Assembly (NCBI GenBank): GCA_963721435.1
Contig: CAVRJC010000004.1
Location: 310,001-374,000 of the forward strand
From: CAVRJC01 sp963721435
GTDB taxonomy: Bacteria; Actinomycetota; Acidimicrobiia; IMCC26256; DASPTH01
Direction of reading: 5' to 3'
DNA: 64,000 nucleotides
Below are positions 51,841-61,594 of the stretch, piece after piece (positions within the stretch are counted from its first letter, which is position 1; every line of letters begins with the position of its first letter). The notes beneath the pieces were generated by a model, which saw only the letters and a program-made list of their open reading frames with translations, had not been told where the DNA came from and made no database searches. A program made the translations under genes and the position numbers.

Positions 51841-52134
51841 TCAGCTCGCGACCAGGCGTTGCTTGGCGAGCCAGACCTTGCGGAGCTTGCGGCGCTCCTC
51901 CTCGGTCGTGCCTCCCCAGATGCCCGCCTCCTGGTTGGTGGCGAGCGCGAACTCGATGCACTCGTCCCGCACGGGGCAGGCAGCACAGATGCGCCGCGCG
52001 GTCTCGATCTGCTCGAGCGCCGGGCCGCTGCTGCCGATGGGGAAGAACACGTCGGGATCGGAATCACGGCATGCCGAACGCTCGCGCCAGGCGGCGACAT
52101 CCCAGTCATGAGTGCGGACCCAGGTCAGTGCCAC
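51841..52134 (-). CDS. whiB: WhiB-family Fe-S transcriptional regulator
   Basis: 97 residues with the four cluster cysteines in ERSACRDSDPDVFFP and RRICAACPVRDECIEFALAT, the turn GIWGGTTEEERRKLRKV, and a basic C-terminus. It binds a [4Fe-4S] cluster and acts with the main sigma factor. The short form and the neighbour PdtaS fit WhiB1. The start is GTG 52134, with AAAGG about 8 bases upstream. The 160 bases upstream, to the divergent phosphodiesterase, must contain its promoter. Confidence 0.95.
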   Translation of the reverse strand: MALTWVRTHDWDVAAWRERSACRDSDPDVFFPIGSSGPALEQIETARRICAACPVRDECIEFALATNQEAGIWGGTTEEERRKLRKVWLAKQRLVAS

Positions 52135-52296
52135 TTCGTACCTTTCCTGGTGCCGTGGGAGTCTTTCGTGCGGTTCACGAGAGGTCCTCGAGGCGCTCCG
52201 TAGCAGAGACTATTTTCGCCGCGAGGCCCCGCGCAAGGGCCTGACCAGGATTTTCTCGCGAGTGCATGAGATCGACACCCCCGTAGGATCGCTCCG

Positions 52297-52995
52297 ATGA
52301 CCCTCGTGCTCGCCCATCGCGGCGCCCGGCGGCAGGCGCCGGAGAACACCATTCCGGCGTTCGCGCGGGCGATGGAGCTCGGCGCCGACGGGGTCGAGCT
52401 CGACGTGCACCGCACCCTGGACGGCGCGTTGGTGGTTCGCCATGACGCCGATGGACCCCCCGGCGTGTGGGCCGAGCTGACCCTCGACGCCATCCGCGCG
52501 GCGGAGCCCGAGGTGCCGGTGCTCGCCGAGGTACTCGACGTCTGCGCGGGCAAGCTCGTGAACATCGAGATCAAGAACTCGCCCCGTGATCTCGACTGGG
52601 ACCCCACCGCGCGCGTCGCCGATCTCGTGGTCGAGTGCCTCGCGTCGCGCGGGGGCACCGACACGGTGCTGGTGTCGTCGTTCGATCTCCCGACCGTCGA
52701 CCGCGTGCGGATGCTCGCCGCTCAGGTGCCGACCGCGCTGCTCACGTTCGCCGGCGATCCCCTCGACGCGCTCCTGACCGCCGAAACCCACGGTCACTCG
52801 GCGCTGCACCCGTTCGTCGGGCAGCTCGCCGGAGGCATCGCGGGGGCGCTCGTCCAGCGCGCGCACGAGCGCGGCATCCAGGTGAACGTCTGGACCGTCA
52901 ACGAGCCCGATGACATCGCGCGCCTGGGCGCCGCCGGGGTCGACGGCATCTGCACCGACGTGCCCGACGTCGCGCTCAGTGTGTTGGGACGATGA
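52297..52995 (+). CDS. Glycerophosphodiester phosphodiesterase
   Basis: A 232-residue GDPD barrel: LAHRGARRQAPENTIPAFAR, the metal ligands in GADGVELDVHRTLDGALVVR HD, NIEIKNSPRD, and VNVWTVNEPDDIARLGAAGV DGICTDVPD. It hydrolyses glycerophosphodiesters to glycerol 3-phosphate and an alcohol; no signal peptide is seen, so it is cytoplasmic. Start ATG 52297, divergent from whiB. Its 3' end overlaps the convergent lipid kinase gene by 20 bases. Confidence 0.93.
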   Translation: MTLVLAHRGARRQAPENTIPAFARAMELGADGVELDVHRTLDGALVVRHDADGPPGVWAELTLDAIRAAEPEVPVLAEVLDVCAGKLVNIEIKNSPRDLDWDPTARVADLVVECLASRGGTDTVLVSSFDLPTVDRVRMLAAQVPTALLTFAGDPLDALLTAETHGHSALHPFVGQLAGGIAGALVQRAHERGIQVNVWTVNEPDDIARLGAAGVDGICTDVPDVALSVLGR

Positions 52996-53906
52996 TGGTG
53001 AGGATGTCGGGCTCGTAGCGCACGTCGAGGTGATCGGTCTCGCCGAGGTACTCGCCGTCGACCTGCCACGGGAAGGGCCGGTCGGCTTCGAGGCACAGGC
53101 TTTCGATGTCGGCGGCCTGCACGATCTCCGGCGCCTCGGCGAGGAATCGCGTCGTGCCGAGCGAGGAGAGCACCGCGCGCAGGATCACGGTCGGCGCGCA
53201 GGGTGAGCATGAGGGTCAGCGCGAGCGGCCGGTCGAGCGCGGCCTGCGGCGCGACGCGAATCGCGCGGCGCGCGACGTACGTGTACGGATCCGAATTCGA
53301 GACGATGGCGTACGGCCCTTCGCCGAGCAGCGTGGTGCCGCCGTCGTCGTCGAGCACGCTGGCGCGGATGCGGGTGCGCCGGTCGTAGCGCCGCAACCAT
53401 GTGTCGACGGCGGCGACCGCGAACGCAGGGTGCGCGAGATACCGCTTCACCTCAGGGCGCTCCTCGACCTCGGAGACGACCGCGGCGTCGAAGCCCGCGC
53501 CGAGGTGGAACACGAAATACCGACCGTTGGCGTTCCCGAGGCCGATCCGGCGGAACGACCGCGCGGCGAGTGACGCGAGCAGGGCGTCGGCGGCCTCGGC
53601 GGGGTCGTAGGCGACGCCGATCGTGCGCGCGAACACGTTGGTCGACCCGCCGGGAAGCGGCGCGAGCGCGGTGTCGGTCCCGGCGAGGCCCGCGGCCGCT
53701 TCGTTGAGCGTGCCGTCGCCCGCGAGCACCACGACGGCGTCGGCCCCGTCGCGCGGCGGCGCGGCGGCGAGCTCGGTCGCGTGGCCCCGCTTGTCGGTCT
53801 CCATGACCACGAGCTCATGGGCAGCCCCGAGCCGCCGTTCGACCTCGCGGCGCGCGTGCTCGCTGTACGAGGACGCGGCAGGGTTCACGACCAGGACCAG
53901 GCGCAC
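52976..53906 (-). CDS. Diacylglycerol/lipid kinase family protein, frame broken near 53195
   Basis: About 310 residues. The kinase core is VRLVLVVNPAASSYSEHARR, AVVVLAGDGTLNEAAAGLAG, APLPGGSTNVFARTIGVAYD and FHLGAGFDAAVVSEVEERPE. After a break near 53195 the C-terminal part continues VILRAVLSSLGTTRFLAEAP and FPWQVDGEYLGETDHLDVRY. A second such kinase lies at 11423; the two share the family motifs but are not close copies. The start is GTG 53906, divergent from the UdgB gene by 33 bases. Confidence 0.87.
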
Positions 53907-53939
53907 GGCGGCGAACCCTATCGGCCGTACGATCCGGGC

Positions 53940-54647
53940 GTGGCTCCGGAGAACGTCGCGCGACTCGCCGCGCTCACCGACGAGATCGTCGGATGTCGCG
54001 CGTGCCCGCGCCTCGTCGAGTGGCGCGAAGCGGTCGCACGGGACAAGCGGGCCGCATTCCGCGACGAGGCGTACTGGGGGAGGCCGGTGCCCGGCTTCGG
54101 TGACCCGCAGGCCTCGGTGCTCGTCGCCGGCCTCGCGCCCGCGGCGCACGGTGGCAACCGCACCGGGAGGGTCTTCACGGGTGACCGCTCGGGCGACTGG
54201 CTGTTCGGGGCGATGTACCGCGCCGGCCTCGCGAACCAGCCGCAGTCGGTCGCGGTCGACGACGGCCTCGAGCTTCGCGACGCCTACGTGGCGGCCGCGG
54301 TCCGGTGCGCGCCACCGGCGAACAAGCCGACGACGGACGAGCGCGACCGCTGCCTCCCGTACCTCACGCGCGAGCTCGCGCTGTTGGAGCAGGTGAAGGT
54401 GATCGTCGTGCTGGGCGCGTTCGCCTACGACGCGGTCGGCCGGGTGCTGACCGCGGCGGGGACACCGCTGCCGACACCGCGCCCGAAGTTCGGGCACGGC
54501 GTCGAGGTCCCGACGGCGGGCGTCACCGTGCTCTGCAGCTACCACCCGAGCCAGCAGAACACGTTCACCGGTCGTCTCACCGAGCCCATGCTCGACGCGA
54601 TCTTCCTTCGAGCGCGCGAGCTCGCGGGGCTACTCTCCTCCTCATGA
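53940..54647 (+). CDS. udgB: Uracil-DNA glycosylase, family 5 (UdgB)
   Basis: A 235-residue Fe-S uracil-DNA glycosylase. The motif VLVAGLAPAAHGGNRTGRVF TGDRSG is the family 5 form, lacking the catalytic Asp/Asn of other families. The C-terminal motif is CSYHPSQQNTFTGRL. Cluster cysteines lie in VGCRACPRLVEW, AVRCAPPANKP and ERDRCLPYL. It removes uracil and other deaminated bases from DNA. Start GTG 53940; its TGA overlaps the next ATG. Confidence 0.92.
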   Translation: MAPENVARLAALTDEIVGCRACPRLVEWREAVARDKRAAFRDEAYWGRPVPGFGDPQASVLVAGLAPAAHGGNRTGRVFTGDRSGDWLFGAMYRAGLANQPQSVAVDDGLELRDAYVAAAVRCAPPANKPTTDERDRCLPYLTRELALLEQVKVIVVLGAFAYDAVGRVLTAAGTPLPTPRPKFGHGVEVPTAGVTVLCSYHPSQQNTFTGRLTEPMLDAIFLRARELAGLLSSS

Positions 54648-55534
54648 CGCGCCTGCTCCAAGGGGTCTACGTCCCGCTGATCACGCCGTTCGCGGCCGAC
54701 GGCGCGGTAGCGCTGGATGCGCTCGAGGCGCTCGGCCACGAGTATCTCGAGGCGGGTGCCGCGGGCCTCGTCGCGTTGGCCACCACGGGCGAGTCGCCGG
54801 CGCTCGACGCCGCCGAGCAGCACGCGGTCGTCGACGTGTGCTCACGGGTCTGCGCGGAGCGCGGCGCGCAGCTGATCGTCGGCGGCACCACGAACAGCAC
54901 CGCCAAGACGGTCGCGATGGTGCAGCAGCTGGCCGGGACCCCCGCACTCACCGCCGTGCTCACCGTCGTGCCGTACTACGTGCGTCCGTCGGAGGCCGGC
55001 ATCGTCGCGCACGTCGAAGCAGTCGCCCAGGCGAGCTCGGTGCCGGTCGTGATCTACAACATCCCGTACCGCACCGGTCGCAACCTCGGGCCCGCGGGCA
55101 TGCTGCACCTCGCCAACACCCCGAACGTCGCGGGGGTGAAGCAGTCGGTGGGGTCGCTCGATGCCGACACGCTCGAGATCCTCGCGGGCGCACCCGCGGA
55201 CTTCTCGGTCCTCGGTGGCGAAGACCCGTTCCTGTTCCCGACGGTGCTGATGGGCGGCGCGGGAGCGATCAGCGCGAGCGCGCACGTGTGCACCGAGCGG
55301 TTCGTGGCGATGATCGAGTGCGGGCTCGCGGGCAAGGTCGACGACGGCCGCGCGCACGCCGAAGCGCTGCTCCCGGTCGTGCAGGCCTGCTTCGCCGAGC
55401 CGAACCCGTCGGTGTTCAAGGGCGTGCTCCACGCGCAGGGGAAGATCCCCACGCCGAACGTCCGGCTGCCGCTCATCGACGCGTCGGACGCCTCGGTCGA
55501 GGCTGCGCTCGGCGCCATCGCCGCCGCGAGCTGA
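54644..55534 (+). CDS. DapA / N-acetylneuraminate lyase family aldolase
   Basis: A 296-residue class I aldolase barrel. The TTGESPALDAAEQHAVVDVC motif, the catalytic Tyr in PVVIYNIPYRTGRNLGPAGM and the Schiff-base Lys in NVAGVKQSVGSLDADTLEI are all present. It may be 4-hydroxy-tetrahydrodipicolinate synthase of lysine synthesis (the T-T-G-E-S and Tyr-x-x-Pro features fit) or a related sugar-acid aldolase; no other lysine gene is near. The ATG at 54644 overlaps the UdgB stop. Confidence 0.88.
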   Translation: MTRLLQGVYVPLITPFAADGAVALDALEALGHEYLEAGAAGLVALATTGESPALDAAEQHAVVDVCSRVCAERGAQLIVGGTTNSTAKTVAMVQQLAGTPALTAVLTVVPYYVRPSEAGIVAHVEAVAQASSVPVVIYNIPYRTGRNLGPAGMLHLANTPNVAGVKQSVGSLDADTLEILAGAPADFSVLGGEDPFLFPTVLMGGAGAISASAHVCTERFVAMIECGLAGKVDDGRAHAEALLPVVQACFAEPNPSVFKGVLHAQGKIPTPNVRLPLIDASDASVEAALGAIAAAS

Positions 55535-55631
55535 GCCTCCGGACGGGCGCCCCGCCCGAGGCTGGGTTTCGGAACGGTCGCGTGCTAGAAATCGGGTGCG
55601 CCGCACCCGGCGGTGAGCCACCGGAGCCCCC

Positions 55632-57284
55632 ATGAGCACACACTCCGATCGAGTCCAGGAGCATGCCTACGCGAGGCGGTGGTGGATCCTCATCGTCCTC
55701 TGCTTCAGCCTGCTCGTGATCGTGCTCGACAACACGGTGCTCAACGTCGCGATCCCCACGATCGCGAAGGATCTGCACGCCGACAGCAGCCAGCTGCAGT
55801 GGATCGTCGACGGCTACACGCTCGTGTTCGCCGGGTTGCTGCTCACGTGCGGGAGCCTCGGCGACCGCTTCGGGCGACGCGGTGCGCTCCAACTCGGGCT
55901 GGTGATCTTCGGCGTCGGGTCGATCGCGTCGGCGTTCGCGAACTCGTCCGAGCAGCTCATCGCGACGCGCGCGTTCATGGGCATCGGCGGCGCGTTCATC
56001 ATGCCGGCGACGTTGTCGATCATCACCAACGTGTTCCCGGGCCCCGAGCGGGGCAAGGCGATCGGCGTTCTGGGCCGGCACCGCAGGCCTCGCGGGTGTG
56101 CTCGGCCCGGTGACCGCGGGCTTCCTGCTCCAGCACTTCTACTGGGGCTCGATCTTCCTCATCAACGTGCCGATCGTGATCGTCGGGTTGCTGGCGGGCT
56201 TCTTCCTGATCCCCACGTCGAAGGACCCGAGCGCGCCGAAGCTCGATCCCGGTCGGCGCGTTGCTCTCGATCTTCGGGCTGTCGTCGCTGCTCTACGGCA
56301 TCATCGAGGCGCCGGTCGACGGTTGGGGCGACAGCACGATCGTCTCGGCGTTCGTCGTCGGCGCGCTCCTGATGCTGGTCTTCTTCGTGTGGGAGAGCCG
56401 CATCGACCACCCGATGCTCGACGTGCACTTCTTCAAGAACCCGCGGTTCACCGCGGCGAGCAACGGCGTGATGCTCGTGTTCTTCGCGATGTTCGGCGCG
56501 ATCTTCATCATCACGCAGTACTTCCAGTTCGTGCTCGGGTACACGCCGTTGGAGACCGGCGTGCGGTTCCTGCCGTGGGCCGCGTTCATGATGATCGTGT
56601 CGCCGTTGAGCGCGCGTCTCGTGCACCGCGTCGGCACGAAGCTCGTGGTCGGGTCCGGGTTGATGTGCGTCGGCGGTCGCGCTCGTGCTGCTCTCGCAGC
56701 TCGACGCGTCGAGCCCGTACTTCCCCGACGTGATGTGGCGCATGATGCTGATGGCCGGCGGCATGGGGCTCACCATGGCGCCGGCGACGGAGTCGATCAT
56801 GGGCGCGCTCCCGCGCGCGAAGGCAGGGGTCGGCTCAGCGGTGAACGACACCACGCGTCAGGTCGGTGGCGCGCTCGGCGTCGCGGTCGTGGGCAGCGTG
56901 CTCGCCTCTGCCTACAGCAACCAGGTCGCCGAGTTCCTGCGAGGCAAGAACGTGCCCACGGGCGTCGCGCAGACGATCGAGCACTCGCCGCTCGGCGTCG
57001 CGCTCACCGCGGGGAAGACCATTCCCGGTCTGGCCGAAGCGGCCACCAACGGCTTCATCGACGGCATGCACTCCGGGCTGCTCGTGGCCGCGGGCGCCGC
57101 GTTCCTCGGCTCGATCATCGCCCTCGTGTTCCTCCCCGCCCGCGCGCCGCGCGACTCCGAGGACGCCCAGCACGCCGAGCTCGACGAAGCCCGAGTGCGC
57201 GCCGGGGCCGCCGCCAACGGTGCAGCCAACGGCGCGCCAGCCGTGCCCGAGCCCGTGATGCCCGAGTCCGTGATGGAGGGCTGA
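55632..57284 (+). CDS. DHA2-family MFS multidrug efflux transporter, three frame breaks
   Basis: About 550 residues, 14 helices. The segments, in order, are ILIVLCFSLLVIVLDNTVLN VAIPTIAKDL, LGDRFGRRGALQLGLVIFGV, LGPVTAGFLLQHFYWGSIFL, YGIIEAPVDGWGDSTIVSAF, LGYTPLETGVRFLPWAAFMM and GLTMAPATESIMGALPRAKA. Breaks occur near 56070, 56252 and 56670, each at a GGCG-rich spot, and all domains are otherwise conserved. The V-L-D-N-T-V-L-N motif marks EmrB/QacA-type drug:proton antiporters. A TetR gene follows after 2 bases and probably represses it. Confidence 0.87.
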
Positions 57285-57286
57285 CG

Positions 57287-57880
57287 GTGGCGGCCGCGGC
57301 CGGAGTGGAAGCGCGCCGCCCGGGTCGGCCGCGCAGCGTCGAGGCCGACGAAGCGATCCTCGCGGCCGCGTTCGCGGTGTTCGCGGAGTGCGGCTTCGAC
57401 GGCATGACCGTCGAGGGCGTCGCGGCACGCGCCGGTGTCGGCAAGGGCACGATCTACCGGCGCTACCCCGGCAAGCTCGACCTGATCATCGCCGCGTCGC
57501 AGTACTTCGGGCAGGAGCGCGAGCCCGCCGTCGACACCGGCACCATCGAGGGCGACCTCCGGGCGTTGATCGACCGCCTCATCCGCGTCTTCACGAACTC
57601 CCCGGTCGGCACCGCGATGCCCATGCTGATCGCCGAGCGGCGCCGCATCCCCGAGCTCGCGGCCGCGCACGACGAGATCACCGCGACGAAGCGCGAGCGC
57701 AACCGCGCGGTGATCCGCCGCGCCATCGAACGCGGCGAGCTGCGCGCCGACGCCGACCCCGAGCTCGTGATCGACATGTACGTGAGCCCGGTGATGTACC
57801 GGTTCCTCGTGACCGACCTCCCGCTCGACGCCAAGTTCGCGTCGAACGTCGTCAAGACCGTCGTGAAGGCGTTCCGCTAA
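57287..57880 (+). CDS. TetR/AcrR family transcriptional regulator
   Basis: A 197-residue TetR regulator: EADEAILAAAFAVFAECGFD, GMTVEGVAARAGVGKGTIYR and RYPGKLDLIIAASQYFGQER form the DNA-binding domain. The C-terminal region (TNSPVGTAMPMLIAERRRIP) matches the TetR C-terminal type often seen with efflux pumps. The GTG at 57287 lies 2 bases after the pump's TGA. Regulation of the pump by a drug ligand is inferred. A palindromic terminator follows the stop. Confidence 0.92.
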   Translation: MAAAAGVEARRPGRPRSVEADEAILAAAFAVFAECGFDGMTVEGVAARAGVGKGTIYRRYPGKLDLIIAASQYFGQEREPAVDTGTIEGDLRALIDRLIRVFTNSPVGTAMPMLIAERRRIPELAAAHDEITATKRERNRAVIRRAIERGELRADADPELVIDMYVSPVMYRFLVTDLPLDAKFASNVVKTVVKAFR

Positions 57881-57892
57881 ACCGAGAGAACC

Positions 57893-57941
57893 GTTTTGGC
57901 GTCGCTACACCCCCTATAGGGGGCTTGAGCGACGCCAAAAC
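57893..57941. terminator. Bidirectional palindromic terminator, copy 3
   Basis: GTTTTGGCGTCGCT (57893-57906) and its exact complement AGCGACGCCAAAAC (57928-57941) form a 14-bp stem; CCCCCTATAGGGGG adds an inner hairpin in the loop. It lies 12 bases after the TetR stop and 7 bases before the convergent kgd stop. The stem differs from copies 1 and 2 by one compensated base pair (G to C after GGCGTC), a sign that pairing is preserved. Confidence 0.92.
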
Positions 57942-57948
57942 ATGACGA

Positions 57949-60900
57949 TCAGGCGAAGGCGACAGCAAGCAAGTCGTGCTGCTCGCGGTCGTGGACCTTC
58001 ACGCTGCCGGACGCGGGGCTCGCGCTCGCGGCACGCGCGACCACCCGCACGGTGCGATCGCCGGCGATGGCGCGGAGGCGCTCGGCGACGAAGGTCCACG
58101 CGCCCATGTTCGACGGCTCCTCCTGCAACCACATCGCCTCGCGCGCCGACGGGTAGCGCGCGAGCGCGGACGACAGCTCGGGTTCCGGCCACGGGTAGAG
58201 CTGCTCGACGCGCACGATCGCGACCGGCGCCCCAGCCGCGTCGCGCGCGTCGATGAGCTCGTGGCCGATCTTGCCGGTGCAGAGCACGACCCGCGTGACT
58301 GCGTCGGGGTCGAGCGCGTCACTCGGGTCGTCGAGCACCACGTGGAACGTGTCGTCGGTGAAGGCGACGACGGGGGAGTGGGTCTGTGACATACGCAGGT
58401 AGCGCTTCGGCGTGAAGCACACCAGCGGCACGCGTTCGCTCGCGACCGCCTGGCGGCGCAGCGCGTGGAAGTACTGCGCCGATGTCGACGGGTACACGAC
58501 TCGCAGATTGTCCTCGGCGCACAACGTGAGGTAGCGCTCGATCCGCGCGCTCGAGTGCTCGGGGCCCTGGCCCTCGAACCCGTGGGGCAGCAGCAACGAC
58601 AGGCTGCTGCGCTGGCCCCACTTGTCGGCCGCGGCGACGACGAACTGGTCGATCACGATCTGCGCGCCGTTGGCGAAATCGCCGAACTGCGCCTCCCAGC
58701 ACACCAGCGCGTCGGACGCGACCGAGTAGCCGTACTCGAAGCCGAGCGCGGCGTACTCCGACAGCACGGTGTCGTAGAGCAGGAACGGCGCTTGACCGTC
58801 GGCGATGTGCGCGAGGGGCACGTACTCGTGCTCACTGTCCTGGCCGACGAGCACGCCGTGGCGTTGGCTGAACGTGCCCCGCCGGGTGTCCTGACCCGCG
58901 AGGCGGACTGGTACCCCCTCGACGACGAGCGAGCCGAACGCGAGCGCTTCGCCGAGGGCCCAGTCGATCGCGTCGCCGTCGAACATCGTGCGGCGCGCCA
59001 GGAGCTGGCGCTCGAGCTTCGGGTGGATTTCGACGTCGTCGGGCCAGGTGGTGAGCCCCGTGATCACCTGTTCGAGCACCGCGCGCGGCACCGCGGTCGC
59101 GGCGACGATCGACGGCACGACCGCGCGCGTCCCGTCGTCGCCCAGATCGAGGTCGGAGCTCGGGTCGTCCGGGCGCGTCCCTGCGTGGGTGGCCGCGAAG
59201 GCGTGGTCGAGGCGGGCGCGGAAGTCGGCTTCGAGCGCGGCTTCGTCGTCGGGCGTGATGTCGCCGCGCTGCACGAGCTGCTGCCGGTAGATCGTGCCGA
59301 CCGACGGGTGCTCCTGGATGAGGCGGTACATCGTGGGCTGCGTGAACGCGGGCTCGTCGGCTTCGTTGTGCCCGAACCGCCGGTAGCAGAACAGGTCGAC
59401 GACGACGTCCTTGGCGAACGCCTGCCGGAACTCGAACGCGAGCCGGATCACGCGCACCGCGGCCTCGGGGTCGTCGCCGTTCACGTGGAAGATCGGTGCC
59501 TGCACGATCTTGGCGACGTCGGTGGGGTAGACGCTCGACCGCCCGAGCTCGGGCGCGGTCGTGAACCCGAGCTGGTTGTTGACGACGATGTGCACGGTGC
59601 CACCGACCTCGTAGCCCGGCACCTCCGACAGGTTGAACGTCTCGGCCACCACACCCTGGCCGGCGAACGCGGCATCGCCGTGCACGAGCACCGGGAGCAC
59701 CGCGACGCGCGCGTCGTCGTGCAGCGCGTCGCCCTCGGCGCGCGCCATGCCTTCGACCACGGGGTCGACGGCCTCGAGGTGACTCGGGTTCGCCGCGAGC
59801 GTGAGCGCGACATCGCGGCCGCCGGGCGCGTCGTGCTTCCCGCGCGCGCCGAGGTGGTACTTCACGTCGCCCGAGCCCTCGATGCTCGACGGGTCGAGCT
59901 CACCCTCGAACTCGCGGAAGATCTGCTCGTACGACTTGCCGATCACGTTGGCGAGCACGTTGAGCCGCCCGCGGTGCGCCATGCCGAGCACCACGCGGCT
60001 CATGCCCGCGTCGGCCGCCTCGGTGCAGATGGCGTCGAGCATCGGGACGAGTGTCTCCGCGCCTTCGAGGCTGAAGCGCTTCTGCCCGAGGTACTTCGTG
60101 TGCAGGAAGCGCTCGAACGCCTCGGCCGCGTTGAGCCGCTCGAGGATGCGCCGCTTCTCCTCCGGAGTGGCCGGCGGGTGCGAGGACTCGACCCGCTCCT
60201 GGATCCACTCCTTCTGGTCGGGCTCCTGGATGTGCATGTACTCGACGCCGACCGTGCGCGCGTACGCGTCGCGCAGCACACCGAGGATGTCGCGCAGCGG
60301 CATCGTGGCGCGGAGCAGACGACCGGCGCCGAGGTTGCCGATGGGGAACTCACGGTCGAGGTCCCAGATCGACAGGTCGTGGTGCGTGATGTCGAGCTCC
60401 TCGTGCGTCGTCGGGGCGCGACGTCCGAGCGGATCGAGGTTGGCGATGAGATGCCCGCGCACGCGGTACATGTTCACCAGCGAGTGGACCTGTACGACCT
60501 TCTCGCTCAGCGAGGCCGGATCCGCGAACGCGCCGCGGTCGGTGATCCACCGCGCGGGCTCGTACGGCACCGCGAGGCTCGCGAACACGTCGTCGTAGAA
60601 GCCGTCGTCGCCGAGGAGCAGGCCGTGGATGCGGCGGAGGAACTCGCCGCTCTCCGCGCCGGTGATGATGCGATGGTCGTAGGTGTTGGTGAGTGTGGTG
60701 ACCTTGCTCACGCCGACCTGGGCGAGCGTGTGCGGATCGGCGCCCTCGAACTCGGCGGGATAGCCGATGCTCCCCACGCCGAGGATGAAGCCCTGGCCGG
60801 GCAGGAGCCGCGGCACCGAGTGCACGGTCCCGATCATCCCCGGGTTCGTGATCGTGCACGTGGTGCCCGAGAAGTCGTCGGGCGACACCTTGCCCGACCG

Positions 60901-61533
60901 CACCTTCTCGATGAGCGCTTCGTACGCGCGCCAGAACGCGGCGAAGTCCATGGTGTCGGCGCGCTTCACGCACGGCACGAGGAGCGAGTGGGAGCCGTCG
61001 CGTCGCTTCACGTCGACGGCCAACCCGAGGTTCACCTGCGTGTGGCGCACGACCGTGGGCTTGCCGTCGACCGATTCGTAGGTCGCGTTCAGGTTGGGGA
61101 AGTCCGCAAGCGCGCGCACCACCGCGAACACGATGAGATGCGTGAAGCTGACCTTGCCGGTGCGCGTGCGCTCGAGCTGGTTGTTCAGGATCTGGCGGTT
61201 GACCTCGAGCAATTTCGCGGGAACCGCCCGCACCGAGGTGGCGGTGGGGACGGTGAGGCTGGCCTCCATGTTCTCGACCGTGCGCGCGGCGCCGCCCCGC
61301 AACGGCTCGGGCTCGTCGCCCTCGAGCACCATCGGCCCGGGTGCCGGCTTCGGCGGTGGCGTTGCGACGACCTGGGCCACCGGTTGTTCGGCACCGTTGC
61401 CGTCGGTCGATGACGGCTGCCCGGAGAAATAGGCGCGCCAGTGCGCGTCGACCGAAGCCGGGTTCTCGAGGTAGCGCTGGTACAGCTCTTCGACCAGCCC
61501 CGAGTTGGGTCCGAGCTCGTCGAAGCGGGTCAC
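57949..61533 (-). CDS. kgd: Multifunctional 2-oxoglutarate decarboxylase/dehydrogenase (Kgd)
   Basis: 1194 residues with the actinobacterial Kgd layout. A short N-terminal segment (FDELGPNSGLVEELYQRYLE) and a Pro-rich linker lead to an E2-type acyltransferase domain with the catalytic NTYDHRIITGAESGEF. The thiamine-diphosphate E1 region follows: SRVVLGMAHRGRLNVLANVI, HGDAAFAGQGVVAETFNLSE, FGHNEADEPAFTQP and PHGFEGQGPEHSSARIERYL. There is no lipoyl domain. The enzyme decarboxylates 2-oxoglutarate and forms succinyl-CoA with a lipoyl partner and E3. I start it at GTG 61533, where homology begins; an upstream ATG at 61791 adds 86 unconserved codons. Confidence 0.94.
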   Translation of the reverse strand: MTRFDELGPNSGLVEELYQRYLENPASVDAHWRAYFSGQPSSTDGNGAEQPVAQVVATPPPKPAPGPMVLEGDEPEPLRGGAARTVENMEASLTVPTATSVRAVPAKLLEVNRQILNNQLERTRTGKVSFTHLIVFAVVRALADFPNLNATYESVDGKPTVVRHTQVNLGLAVDVKRRDGSHSLLVPCVKRADTMDFAAFWRAYEALIEKVRSGKVSPDDFSGTTCTITNPGMIGTVHSVPRLLPGQGFILGVGSIGYPAEFEGADPHTLAQVGVSKVTTLTNTYDHRIITGAESGEFLRRIHGLLLGDDGFYDDVFASLAVPYEPARWITDRGAFADPASLSEKVVQVHSLVNMYRVRGHLIANLDPLGRRAPTTHEELDITHHDLSIWDLDREFPIGNLGAGRLLRATMPLRDILGVLRDAYARTVGVEYMHIQEPDQKEWIQERVESSHPPATPEEKRRILERLNAAEAFERFLHTKYLGQKRFSLEGAETLVPMLDAICTEAADAGMSRVVLGMAHRGRLNVLANVIGKSYEQIFREFEGELDPSSIEGSGDVKYHLGARGKHDAPGGRDVALTLAANPSHLEAVDPVVEGMARAEGDALHDDARVAVLPVLVHGDAAFAGQGVVAETFNLSEVPGYEVGGTVHIVVNNQLGFTTAPELGRSSVYPTDVAKIVQAPIFHVNGDDPEAAVRVIRLAFEFRQAFAKDVVVDLFCYRRFGHNEADEPAFTQPTMYRLIQEHPSVGTIYRQQLVQRGDITPDDEAALEADFRARLDHAFAATHAGTRPDDPSSDLDLGDDGTRAVVPSIVAATAVPRAVLEQVITGLTTWPDDVEIHPKLERQLLARRTMFDGDAIDWALGEALAFGSLVVEGVPVRLAGQDTRRGTFSQRHGVLVGQDSEHEYVPLAHIADGQAPFLLYDTVLSEYAALGFEYGYSVASDALVCWEAQFGDFANGAQIVIDQFVVAAADKWGQRSSLSLLLPHGFEGQGPEHSSARIERYLTLCAEDNLRVVYPSTSAQYFHALRRQAVASERVPLVCFTPKRYLRMSQTHSPVVAFTDDTFHVVLDDPSDALDPDAVTRVVLCTGKIGHELIDARDAAGAPVAIVRVEQLYPWPEPELSSALARYPSAREAMWLQEEPSNMGAWTFVAERLRAIAGDRTVRVVARAASASPASGSVKVHDREQHDLLAVAFA

Positions 61534-61594
61534 CGGACCATGCTCGCGTGCAGCGGCGATTGCGTACCTGAGCGCCGCGTCGCGGGCGAAACGC

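Noticed and set aside
54644..55534. Firm assignment of the aldolase as DapA of lysine synthesis
   Set aside because: The catalytic residues fit the whole DapA/NanA superfamily, and no dapB or other lysine gene is adjacent.
58465..61413. A 982-codon open frame on the plus strand
   Set aside because: It is the antisense shadow of kgd. High G+C leaves the opposite strand open, and the translation is Arg/Val/Glu-rich with no domain, while the minus strand shows clear Kgd motifs.
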